DNA from: Podospora bellae-mahoneyi
Lineage: Eukaryota; Ascomycota; Sordariomycetes; Sordariales; Podosporaceae
Direction: 5' to 3'
Assembly (NCBI RefSeq): GCF_035222275.1
Contig: NW_026946359.1
Location: 4,526,001 to 4,590,000 of the forward strand
Length of the DNA: 64,000 nt
Shown here: piece after piece, positions 45,915 to 56,577 of the stretch
How the letters are laid out: each line of letters opens with the position of its first letter
How positions within the stretch are numbered: the stretch's first letter is position 1
Made by a program: the position numbers and the translations under genes
The notes under the pieces: generated by a model
Seen by the model: only the letters and a program-made list of their open reading frames with translations
Database searches by the model: none
What the model was told of the DNA's origin: nothing

Positions 45915-48064
45915 TCACGTCTCCTCCCCCCGACTCCCCTCCATCTCAGGAGCCTCACTAGACCTCATATCCCCCCCCTCCTCCCCCCCACTGTCCCCCC
46001 TCCCTAGATTATGCGTCTTCATATGCCTCCTCAGCTGGTCCTGCCTGTGAAAGTTCCTGTCACACCCCTCCACCAAGCAGTTAAACCTCCCTTTCACTTC
46101 GTGCGTCCGCTTGTGTTTCGACAGGTTGCTCGACTCGCTGAACCCTTTACCACAAACAGGGCAGGTGAGGGGCTTAGCGCCGCTGTGGACTCTTTGGTGC
46201 ATTGCTAAGAGACAGATAAGTTAGTAATGATGGGGCAGGGAAAAAAAGGGGGGGGGGGGACAGACTGAGAGCAGAAGGGTAACGAAACGTTTTGCTGCAT
46301 AGGTTGCAAGAAAGAGGCTTTTCGTTGCTGTGGATAAACAGGTGTTGAGTCAGGGCTTGTTTTGCCGAGAAGCCCTTTTGGCAGACGGGGCAGATGTGTG
46401 GTTTGTCTATGGGGTTTGTTAGCAATTCAACAGGGATGGGAAGGAGAGAGGGAGGGGGGACCTTACGCCCTATATGTGTCTGCATATGTCTTTCGATTTT
46501 ACTCCTCTGCGGAAAACCACTCGCACCCGGAGCACTACGCGGGCAGTCATCCCACCCACATCTGAACCCCTGATCCCCTGGACGCTTTTGCGCATGTTTG
46601 ATGTGGCAGTTGGATGCGTGTCTGAACAACGCCTCGGCGTCGTCGAAAATAAACCCGCAGATTTCAGAAGCGCCTTCTTCCCGCCAGAGACAGCGGTGTT
46701 CTTCTGTTTCCATCTTGACATTGTCGTCGTCGTCTGTTGACGTGACTATCGAGAGGCTTCGACTGTGCTTGACGTCGGTCATTTCAACGTTATTCGACGT
46801 AGGGGTCAATGGTGAGGGAGTCCCGAGTGAGGCTGTGGTGTCAGAGGTGTCCAGGGTTGGTTCTGGGGGTGACATTGTTTCCCTCGATGAAATGATGTTA
46901 TGGTTCTGAAAGCCCCTCATTTGACCAGGCCTTGTACTTGGCGGCGGCGGCATGTTCGCGAATTGGACTTTGTGATGAGAGAAGAAATGGGCCGCATAAG
47001 CCTCCGGGTCGTGGTACTGAGCTCCACACTCTTGTAACATCTGGTTGAGCTGATTCCTTTGGTTTATTTGGTTCAACTGGTTCATCCGCTGGAGGTTGAA
47101 CTGGCTGAAAGCATCGGTATTGTTGAAGACGGGCATGTGACATTGGGTATAGATGGAAGGATCCCCCAGTGGACATGGTGTGGTGCAAGGCTGCAAGTTT
47201 GAATCGTCGTGAGCAATTAGCAAATGGTTTGCAACGCTGCCCACCGCGTTCCAGGGAGGCGATAGTAAAAAGGTGTTTTGAGAGGGCTGGGCCAGACCGC
47301 AGCCTAGGTTATTCATTGCTGTTCACCAAGCATGAGCCCAAGAATAACGCTTAAAGGGGGAACTATGAAAGCCTACATTGTTGTTGGAAATCAAAACTGT
47401 GCTGCGGCGAGGACAGACCAGGCGCGTGGTTGATCGAGATGAGGGCAGCAGCCCCATCACGAACCTCCTCCGGTACATGAACAACAGGCCGCGAGGGGCA
47501 GTTCTGGTCTGTACAAGCGTCCTCTTCGGTTTCACATTCTTCCCCGGTGCACTTGCCCGTCATGGTACACTCGCTGTCACAGCACCCGCTGGCGCTCATT
47601 GATTGGCAATCCTCCTCCTCGCAGTGCGAGGCCATGGTGGAAGACATGTGGTGGTCAAAACACTGCTGGTACGGGTTCGACAGGTCAAGATCGGTATGGA
47701 ACTGGTGCTGCTGGAGGGGCATGGTGCTGAGGTCCATTTGATATTGGTTGTTTTGCCATCGCGTCTGCGGCGCCAGAGAAGCTGGAGCCCCGCGATGGTT
47801 GAACTGTTGGAAGCCATTGTAGAGGCCGACGCCCATGCAGGCGTCTACGCAGAGATCGTCGTGCGACTCGTAGGCCACGCTTCCCGTGTTCATCCGCGAT
47901 GGATCGGTGCCCATATGCGCCATGGTCTGGTGTGAAAGCTGGCTCTGGGCCATGGCAGAGAAATCGAGATTGCTCAGTTGTTGGTCGCCGCTGCTCTGCG
48001 AGTGCCGGTGGAAGCCATCGCCGTATCCGGGAAAGCGTTGAGGTTGCCCGAAGGAGCCGTCCAT
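45915..48064 (-). CDS. Zap1/ZafA-like zinc-responsive C2H2 transcription factor
   Basis: Exons 48064-47377, 47318-46467, 46406-46266 and 46204-45915 give 656 aa. Six C2H2-type fingers fill the C-terminal part: CLWREEG.., CGWDDCP..SKIERHMQTH, CPVCQKGFSAKQALTQH, CNLCSKTFRYPSALTMH, CPVCGKGFSESSNLSKHKRTH and CLVEGCDRNFHRQDQLRRHMKTH. Their order and linkers resemble yeast Zap1 and Aspergillus ZafA, which turn on zinc uptake genes under zinc limitation. A Cys-rich segment (about residues 148-189, nine Cys in 42 residues) lies in the N-terminal half, where Zap1-type proteins have a zinc-sensing activation region. Fingers 2 to 4 are interrupted by introns (60 and 61 nt). An upstream GTG-started extension in the same frame was rejected in favour of the ATG. 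The assignment to Zap1 is by pattern; another C2H2 factor is possible. Confidence 0.8.
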
Positions 48065-49431
48065 GATTCGGCGCGCTTCTGAGCGCCCAAGAATTGCGGA
48101 CGGGGGACGGGGGGTGGGTGGGTGAGGGCGAGGGCGAAGAAGAGGGTGGGTTCGGGGCAACGGCCCAATAAGCGACGAGTCGGCAGCGGGCAGCGGATGG
48201 TAAGTTGTGGGCACCTAGGGGACGACTACTGAGTGTGCGCCGGAGAGGGCATCTACAACTACGACGACAGTGATGGCGGGATGAAAGGCGGGCGGTTGCT
48301 TGAAGAAGCTTTGGGCGAATGGCGGCTCTGCGCTTGAGAATTGATGGGTCGGCATGTTGTGGATCAGAAAGGCGAGCACGTCGACAATATTATTTTGCAC
48401 TTTGTGAGAACCTTGACGGCCTAGCAAAAGACCCGCTGTAGGTCTCTTACTGGTCCCAGTCCCACCTGGCTCACTTGCTCTTTGACTTGTACTTGACATG
48501 TGCAATTGACCAACCAATTCAAAACTCGAGTGAAACTGTTTTCTGATATCTAGGGAACAGAATCGTTGTATAATTCAGATGCAGGCATCTTTTGACACCT
48601 CCTGAGCGTCCTCTTTCCATCTTGTTGGTGGTGTTCTTCCGTGTGGGCCAACTGCCCCCTCCAGGGCACCGGACGTGGGGTTCACAAATCGATGCGGGGC
48701 TTCAAAGACTGGAAGGAAAAGGACTATCTTGATTGGTTGGACACTTCATCATTGGTTTCACTGCCATTGTTACATGCCTTTTCGAGGTGTGGACTCGGGG
48801 GGCTCTCTATACTCAAATACATATATGTACTTAGATGTCCATATAACGGGCTGATGTGCCTTCGATTTTTCAAGCCAACAGCACAAATCTCCATGGGCAC
48901 ATGCCACTGTTCGACTCCCCAGCATGTGAAATTTGCCCATGTTGATCGCAAGTCAACTGATGATGATGAGACTGAGACCAATCTTGACTTTGATACGCAG
49001 CTCAGGCACCCGGCTTCCCCAGTAAACTTGACATAGCCCGTATATGCACCACATAAGGCCTCTCTCCTCTCATTGGGAAGAGCACTAGACCCCAATCCCA
49101 TTGTTCCCGAACGGCAGGGCGCCGTCGGCATCTGCCATCAGCAAACGACCTAGCCAAGAGCCTCCTTCGGCTTGGCTTGCCGGGCGCGGGCCAAGCCATC
49201 GCCAGCCACGTCAACTGCCTACAGAGCGCGGTCTTCGCCTTGACGCCGAGATCAAACCCGCCAGTGATATCAACATTCCATACCAACCAGTTCAATTTAC
49301 AAGTAAATCACTACTTTCAAAACACCATATTCCGAGTTAACCATCCCGCCCACCAAAACCACCATCACCCAACCTTATCTCCAGCCACAGCCCCTCACCT
49401 CACTCACCAAAAGTATCATATCACCCATACC
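48065..49431. other. Divergent promoter region, zinc-finger gene / MGNLCG gene
   Basis: About 1.4 kb with no supported gene. The stretch adjacent to the zinc-finger gene is GC-rich. The last ~150 bases before 49432 are C/A-rich, like a fungal 5' leader. Confidence 0.55.
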
Positions 49432-49876
49432 ATGGGCAACCTCTGCGGCAAACCCTCCTCGGACGCTTTCTCCTCCCCCGGCCGCCGGCTGGACTCCGCC
49501 CCTCCCCCCGGTAAACCCTCCTCTGCCTCCGTCCCACAGTCAGTCTCCGCCGCCAAAACCTCCAAAGCCCCCCCGAAAGTCGGCGGTCCTCCCCGGACCC
49601 TGGGCGGCGGCGGTGATCCCTCTTCATCTCAAGATGACGCGAGGAGAAAAGCTGCAGAGGCAGCAGAAGTATGCCACCCACACTCGCACCATTTGATGAT
49701 AATGCTGACACCTCTCCCAGGCCCGTCTCCAGCAATCCAAAAAAGGCGGCAAGCTACAGGCCCAACTGGATAAAGACAAGGCCAAGACCAGAGTCGATAC
49801 CCTCAAGGACGCGAGTGAAATTGAGAGGCGGCATCGGGATGCGGACAGCAATGCTGAGATTTTGCGGAATTCCTAG
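49432..49876 (+). CDS. Small MGNLCG protein, predicted N-myristoylated, unknown function
   Basis: Exons 49432-49668 and 49721-49876 (52-nt intron with CTGAC branch and CTCTCCCAG acceptor) give 130 aa. The N-terminus MGNLCGKPSS fits an N-myristoylation signal (Gly2, small residue at position 6), with Cys5 placed for palmitoylation, so membrane attachment is predicted. Residues about 10-65 are Ser/Pro/Gly-rich and probably disordered. The C-terminal half (DDARRKAAEAAEARLQQSKK.. to ..EIERRHRDADSNAEIL) is charged and helical, possibly a short coiled coil. I do not recognise a named family. A role at the plasma membrane or endomembranes is inference from the lipid motif only. Confidence 0.72.
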
Positions 49877-50232
49877 ATTCCCTTGTTCTTGTTTCATGAG
49901 GTCGGGTGGTTAAGGTGGCGTTTTGGGTGTTGCGAGATGCCATTGTTTTGCATACGTTTTGTTTTTGTTTTCTCAATTCACTGGAGCATCATTTTGTACA
50001 TATTTCATATTCAGAGCAGCGGGCTAGAGCAGGGTACAGTTGATTATCAAGTTGAATTGTTACAATACCCTCTCTCTCTACCTTCCATATACGCTATGAA
50101 CACAAAACCCCTACATGATTAAAACACCATATGGACGCCAACCAATGTTGTTCCCACTCTGAAAGCTTTCGCCATGATGGAGCATAACAAACCGGCCCCT
50201 GACGAGAAATCCTAGCCCAAATCCCCCTTTTT
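49877..50232. other. Convergent 3' regions
   Basis: About 356 bases between two stop codons, AT-rich, with nothing else seen. Confidence 0.6.
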
Positions 50233-53200
50233 TTATGTGATGGTATACCTCCCACTAGAAGGCGCCCTGCTCTCTGCATCCGCCGCCGCAATCGTGCCCT
50301 CCCTCAACAACCGAGTAAGCTCCGAAAGCGCGTTGCCCACCACCACCTCGGTATCACCCTCAATAAGAATATACAACTTCGCCTCCTGGCCCGGCCCGGG
50401 CTCCTTCCCGGGAGGATAGTAAGTACCCTTTGTGGTGATCGACGTCCCAGTAGCCTCCAAGATTTTGGCCACGTTCGTGCGGTTGGTGACCGCCCACCTG
50501 GCCTTTTGAGGGAAGTCATTGATCTCCAATGTGGCATGAAAAGCACCCGCATCCGGACCCTTATTGTCAATCGGCTGGCCTGGTCTAAGCTGGCCAGCTC
50601 TCGCCAACCGGGCGTTGATTTCGCTGATGGCCGAGGCAGCCTTATCCAAAGCACCCCCACCCTTGCCCGCGCCAGCACTGCTGCTGCCGCCGATGACGCC
50701 GCTGCTCTTGATGACACCGTGCTCAAGCCCACCGCTAGTCTTGCCCTCCGCCGCCTCCGTCTTGGAGGCATCCCGAGAAACAATGGCGCTGACAGCAGCC
50801 TGGATGGCTTCCTTCGCCTTGTCCTTCTTGGTCTCTTCGTCCTTGTCATCTCCCTTGTCTTCTTCCTCTTCGCCTTCGGCCTTGTGGGTTTTGCGCTCGC
50901 GAAGACGAGCAGCTTCACGCTCCTTGTCCAGCCTCTCCAAACCTTTGCCACCAAATCCACTGGCGTCTTTGGCTTTGCCAGCCTTGACTTTCTCTTTCCA
51001 GGACTTGCGCATCTCATTGAGCCGTTCCGGGACAGGCTGCTCACTCTGCTCGAGAGCCTTGGCCACACCAGGAGCACAGTTCTCTTGCTCTTCGGTGATA
51101 AAAGTGACAGCTGTACCGGTGTTGCCTGCCCGACCAGTTCGGCCGGCACGGTGGACATAATCTTCCAAATGGTTGGGGACATCGTAGTTGATGACCAGCT
51201 TCAGCTGCTTCACATCCAGACCGCGGGCCGCAACTGAGGTGGCGATGAGGATAGGGCAGACACCCTTCTTGAAATCAGAGATGGTAGAGTTGCGATCTTC
51301 CTGATCTTTGCCGCCGTGGATGGACATGCAGCCGTAACCGCGGCGCAGGAGCTCTCGCAACAGATCGTCCGCCTTCTCTTGACGCTCCACAAAGATCAGG
51401 GCGCGAACGTCATCATCGTCGGCATACAGCTCTCCGAGAAGCTCCAATAGGCGGACAAACTTCTTAGACTCGTCAATGATCTCTACGACCTGAGTGATCT
51501 CGGGCGCCACGACACTGCGTCCTCCCACCGTGATTTCTACCGGGTCCCGAAGAACCTTTTTCGTCAGAGCGTCAATGATGCGAGGCATGGTGGCTGAAAA
51601 CAAGATGGTCTGCCTATCCGGCCTGACATTATTGAAAATCTTCATGACCTGCGGCTCAAAGCCCATGTCAAACATGCGATCTGCTTCGTCCAGCACCAAA
51701 TACGTGGCACGCTTCAGGTTGGTTACACGTCCAGAATTGGCGGCCAGGAGATCAATCATACGTCCGGGTGTAGCGACAATGATCTCGGCGCCACGCTTGA
51801 GCTCGGCGATCTGGTCCTTGATAGCATTGCCACCATAGGCAGCAACTGCACGAAGCTTCAAAACCTTGGTAAACGGCAGCAGGTCGGTGTAAATTTGGGT
51901 GCACAGTTCTCTTGTGGGTGTCATGATCAGGGCGATTGGGCCATCGTCGCCGCTCACTGGGTCTTGATCCTTGATGTGACGAAGCATTGGGAGCGCAAAC
52001 GCCATAGTCTTGCCTGAGCCCGTCTTTGCCACACCGATTACATCTCGGCCAGACATGATGACGGGCAAGGCTTGCATCTGGATTGGTGTAGGCTTCTCAT
52101 AGCCGAGGCCTTCGATGGTGTCCAGGATGGGTCGCGTTAGGCCACACTGAGACCACTTTTGCACAGGTCTCGGGATATTCTTGCCGGAGACTTTGATGCC
52201 GTCCAACTCCAATCTAAGCTCGTTTGCTTCTTCCTCTGTCATTTGACTGAGCTCGAGCGGCTCAACCCAAAAGTTCTTCCGGATTTTGTTGAGCTCAAGC
52301 TTGCTATAGTCAATGACGGGAATGTCCTTCTTCTTTTTCTTGGCAGCCATGGCGAGAATAGATGACGGGTCGGCCTTGTCTGCCTCGTAACCGTAATTGT
52401 CATCACTGTAGTACGCCTCAGGCTCAAACGCCTTCTTGCCATTCGCTTGGTTGCCATTTGGTTCTGACGATATGCCGCTGCTTGGAACTTTCTGTTCCAG
52501 ATCAGCCATAAAGGCATCCAGGGGATCAATCTCTTCGTCAACATCCATGGCGTTGTCAGCTGGTGTTGGGTCTTCCTTCTCGGCAGCGGGGATCTCGGAG
52601 TCTACCTCCATAGCCATGCCCTCTTTCTGGATGCGTTCATCGCGCCGTTCTTGGAGGATTCGCTGTGCTTCGGCCATTTCCTCCTCGTTGCGACCCAAGA
52701 CAAGATCCAAGTCGTCCTCGACATCGTCATCGGCATCAGCATCGACATATGGTGTAGTGTCAGCATTTTCTAAAGCGAAGTCGGGGAGCTTGACAAGTTT
52801 GCGCTTGATAATTTCCTCATCGTCCATGTCGAGCTTGCGCTTTGAGGTTGACTTTTGGTTGTCAGCAGCCTTCTGAAATCCGAACGTACTCAGTGTTCTG
52901 TTGGTGGGAAGAAGCCCGCCTTCCTTTTTGGCTACTATGCCCGACCCTCCCTGGCTGCTCAGTTTTACATCACCAAGTTTGACATCGCCCAGCTTGGTTG
53001 GTGAGCTGGCGCGGTTGCCCCTGGCGTTCCTGGCAATGGCCTTGGGGTCGAATTTGCCGACAAAAGCCTGAGTTGACGCCGGAGATGCAGCTGCAGTGGT
53101 GGGGGCAGGGCTGGTGGGAGTGGGCGAGGCCTTCGCAGGGCTGCTGGAGACGGTGCCGCCGGCTCTCTGATCCATAGCTGCGAGTAGTTTCCTGGTGCTC

Positions 53201-53960
53201 CCGGCTGAAACATCGGCCTCCTTAGCTTCCTTCATGGCGTGCTTCTCCTTCATGGCTTGAAGTTTGCGCAACCGTTCAGCCTTCTTTTCAGCTTCCGACT
53301 GAGCTGGGGTTGGTGTAGACTTAGCTGGCTGTATGGTCGGGATGTTGTCAGTAAAACCTGCAAAGAATGTCGAAAACCAAGGGAACATACCTCGTTGGGC
53401 TTGATTGGTGCAGCACTCTCTGCTGGCTTGGGTTGACCCCGGGGTCGAGTGCCATCCCCCCGGTCTGTTGAGCCATCCCGGCGGGGCCTGCGGTCGCGGG
53501 AGTCATCCCTCCTAGAACGGTAGTCTCTGTCCCCTTCTCTACTATCCCTACCATCCCTGCTGCGAGGTCTTCGACGTTCTGGGGAGCGCACCCTATCAGG
53601 TCCTCTGTCGCGTGACCGTCTCTTATCACGGTGGCCACCACCCGCACCATCCCGACGTGCACCTCGGTAATAATCGTCATCTCGGCGGTCTAGGGAACGA
53701 TCTCTCCAGCGATACGAGTCGCGATCTCTATCTCGGTCCCGCTCGCGGTCACGGTATCGGCGCTGGGAAAGGACAGACATGTCAGCACCACATTGAACCC
53801 TATCTCGGGGGAACCAACTTACATCTGGGCTACGGGAGCGGCGGCGGCGATCACGTGAGCCATCACGGCGGTCGCGGTCGCGTCGATCATCCTCTTTCCG
53901 CGTTCGCGCAGCATGACTTCCTGCAGGAGATGGTGAGCGCGAGTCTCTGGGCCGAGCCAT
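50233..53960 (-). CDS. PRP5: PRP5, DEAD-box pre-mRNA splicing helicase
   Basis: Exons 53960-53823, 53762-53391 and 53328-50233 give 1201 aa. The first ~160 residues are an Arg/Asp/Ser-rich (RS/RD-like) region. A basic coiled segment ([20 protein letters not shown]) and a long acidic linker follow. The helicase core carries the Q motif region ([14 protein letters not shown]), AKTGSGKT (about 607), [13 protein letters not shown] (about 716), SAT and HRAGRTGR. The C-terminal extension ([20 protein letters not shown]..) is typical of Prp5/DDX46. Prp5 promotes U2 snRNP binding to the branch site during prespliceosome formation. The two introns are 60 and 62 nt. The boundary PIKPNE|PAKSTP was chosen over a 33-nt alternative because of length and the ACTGAC branch point. 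Confidence 0.94.
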
Positions 53961-54794
53961 TCTGTGTGGTTTGACGGTGGCTCAGCAATTGTCTGTGGCG
54001 GTAAAGTACTTTTATGGAAGCAGTTGACTTCAAGTTAGTGTGCCGAATCGATGTCTTCGATCTTCATGCCGATGTGGACGTGGTAGCGCTGGATATGATG
54101 TCTACAAACTCCCGAGTGTGAGGACGGAGGAGAGTTTCAAAGTCGCAGAACATCCAGTCACTGCAATGTGGACCGTGCTGGAGAAGTTTGAAGGTGGGAC
54201 TTTGGAACACTGCACCGTGTTGTTTCACAGCTTTCCGTGACTTTCCACTGTGAGGTCTGGGCTTGCTCCTTTAGGGCATATCACAGTGCGGGTGAGCACG
54301 GTGGAGGTCAACATGACGTATAGACTGTGGTTCTGAGAAAGCTCAAAGCCAGAGACTCAACATAATGTTGAGAAAACTCAAACAATCTAAATAATATTCA
54401 TAGAGCCGAAATATCAGTCATATATCATACGCTTCTTTCAACCAATCTCAAGCAATGGCAGTCGTTTTGTGTGTGCATGTACAAGAGGGCATCTTCAACA
54501 AACAAGAATCTCGGCAAATAGTCCGTGCGAATCCTGTCCCGCCTTTTTGAGACCTGGGTCGCAGGTAAACAGCACCACGGCTCTTGCTTGCAGCTTGGGA
54601 GCACGGACCGCATCTTGGAAGCTTGGTAGCTAAGGTAAGAAGAAGCCGGCCAACCATCTCCCAGCATAAAATCGCAATCTCCCCAGCAGCGTCACTGCAA
54701 CAGCTACTTGTAGCGAACCCCTCTCACTCCAACAACACCCGCCACCACCACACTACCTCCAATTGTAGCCTCAATTCCCACCGCCGCTGTCGCC
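53961..54794. promoter_or_regulatory. Divergent promoter region PRP5 / mitochondrial HMG gene
   Basis: About 0.83 kb between divergent start codons. No gene is seen, and no specific element is recognised. Confidence 0.5.
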
Positions 54795-55800
54795 ATGCTC
54801 TCCTCCACTGGGCTCGCGGCTGCCCGCCGGGTCCGCGTCATCGGCATGCGCTCAGTTTTCTCGAGCATTGCCCGTATCTCGACCCGCAGCGCAGCCTGCC
54901 CCAAGGTCCCCGCGAGCGTTCGCATTGCCGCCGTTTTCAATCGAGGATTTGCCGCCGCTGCCTCCCGCTCAGCTACCAAGACAGCCACAGCCACAGCCAC
55001 CAGGAAGACTACTGCTACCAAGAAGCCGGCCGCTAAGAAGACCACTGCTGCGAGGCAGAAGAAAAAGGCTGCATCGACGAAGAAACCCATAGCCAAGAAG
55101 GCTGCCCCCAAGAAGAAGGCTGTCCCCAAGAAGACAGGGCGCCCTAAGAAGACTGTCAAGGAAGTCCCAGAAAATGTGAAGCTTTTCCGGAAGGTTAAGG
55201 AGCTGAAAGCCAAGGCTCTTCTCAACGAGCAGCCACGCGGACTCCCAGCAAGGTCGTGGTTGGTTTTCGTGCAGAAAAACGGTGGTGTACCAAAAGGTCA
55301 GACCGCTACGGAGTTCATGTCGGCTATGAAGAAGCAGTTTGCGGCTCTCTCGTCTGTGGAGAAGCAGGCTCTTCAGGACGAAGCTCGTGCGAACAAGGTG
55401 AGGAACGATGCGGCCCTGATCAACTGGATCACGACTTATCCAGTTGAGACCATTGAGGCTGCAAACTTGGCTCGGAGCCATCTCAAGAGGCTCGGCAAAA
55501 CAGCCAAGCTCTCCCTTCCTGACCCCCGCAGACCCAAGGGTCTTCTAAGTCCCTACATCATCTTCACGACTCAGCGAATGAGGTCTGGGGAACTTGACAA
55601 CATTCCCCCCACGGCTAGAGTGGCTGCCATTGGCAGTGAGTGGAGGGCGTTGAGTGAGACTGAACGCCAGGTACGTGCCCAGCAGCTATACGACTTTTTC
55701 AATGTTTACTAACGAGGCTCGCCAGCCTTTCTACGAAGCCGCTGAGAAGGACAAGGAGCGTTACAAGGTTGAGAGGGCGTCTCTTTCTCCTTCCCCTTAA
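54795..55800 (+). CDS. Mitochondrial HMG-box protein (MtHMG1-like)
   Basis: Exons 54795-55670 and 55726-55800 (55-nt intron, TACTAACG branch) give 316 aa. An Arg/Ser/Ala-rich presequence (about 1-57) contains no acidic residues. A Lys/Ala/Thr-rich tail (about 58-121), like histone H1, carries the AT-hook-like GRPKK. HMG box 1 (about 148-215, LPARSWLVFVQ..) is divergent. HMG box 2 (about 245-310, RPKGLLSPYIIF..SEWRALSETERQPFYEAAEKD) is well conserved. The arrangement resembles the mitochondrial-genome-maintenance HMG proteins of filamentous fungi (MtHMG1 in Podospora, Abf2 in yeast), which bind and compact mtDNA. The assignment is by architecture; a nuclear HMG protein is less likely because of the leader. 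Confidence 0.85.
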
Positions 55801-56577
55801 ACGAACAGAGGAGAGAGTTGGAGCCCTCCATCACACCGGCGCCATAGCCTAGCCAGCCATATTGGTGGCTTGAGCTTTGTGAAACAAAGTAAAAATGCGA
55901 AAAAGAAGTGACAACCTTGTGGCTTCTATCCCCCAATCAACATGCAACTACAGTCAGTATGTCTACAACGATAGCTGGCGTTGGGTGTAGTCGGCGGCTG
56001 GAAAGGAGGCAGGAGGCCGGGAATATTAGAGACAGATGGGTAGCTCAATGCTGCTAGGGGTGGAGGCAATATTTGGTTCTTTCGCTTGGCTCACTGTTCA
56101 GTTTTCCATGGGTTTTTCCTTCCCAAAGTCGGGTATGCTCGGTCTGCTTTGATAGTGATGAGCAGATAGTGTAACTTGTATCAGGAACTGTACAATTTTC
56201 TTGTGTGCGGTCTCACCAAAAACAAGCAAACGGATATCAAAACCAGTGTGATGTTGATGGGGGTTTCGTTAGGCCCTTGATGTACATAGATCAGGCCATA
56301 ACCATGTTTTATGTGTAAGATTTGTGCAACATTTGTGTATTGATATAGAGTCTCAAAATGCCCAATGCGATGTTTATGCCCAGCACCATGCAATGATAGA
56401 ATCCAGGGGTATCTTTCCGAACAATGATAGTCCAACAATAACCAGCCAGCGATGCCATATAGCCCGAATCCAGTTCTCCCCCCCTTATCATGAGACAAGA
56501 TTCCCTAATCCAACAAAACCTTCTTCCTTCTTCCTTGCCTCCACCTTTCCGGTCACCTTCTCACATTTCCACGCCGG
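55801..56577. other. Convergent 3' regions, no gene seen
   Basis: About 0.78 kb between the HMG gene stop and the stop of the next minus-strand gene. Nothing is recognisable. Confidence 0.55.

Noticed and set aside
48065-48214. N-terminal extension of the zinc-finger protein from a GTG codon
   Set aside because: Nuclear eukaryotic genes rarely start at GTG. The extension is Pro/Arg-rich, and the ATG at 48064 is available.
49877-50232. A CRISPR, insertion sequence or tRNA anywhere in the window, including AT-rich gaps such as this one
   Set aside because: The only regular repeats are the microsatellites and the decayed arrays at 16.9-17.7 and 20.1-21.15 kb, which lack conserved repeats with unique spacers; no tRNA cloverleaf or transposase frame was recognised.
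53358-53390. A 33-nt intron in PRP5 ending at TTTGCAG
   Set aside because: Too short for a fungal intron. The 62-nt alternative to 53329 has a branch point and keeps the frame.
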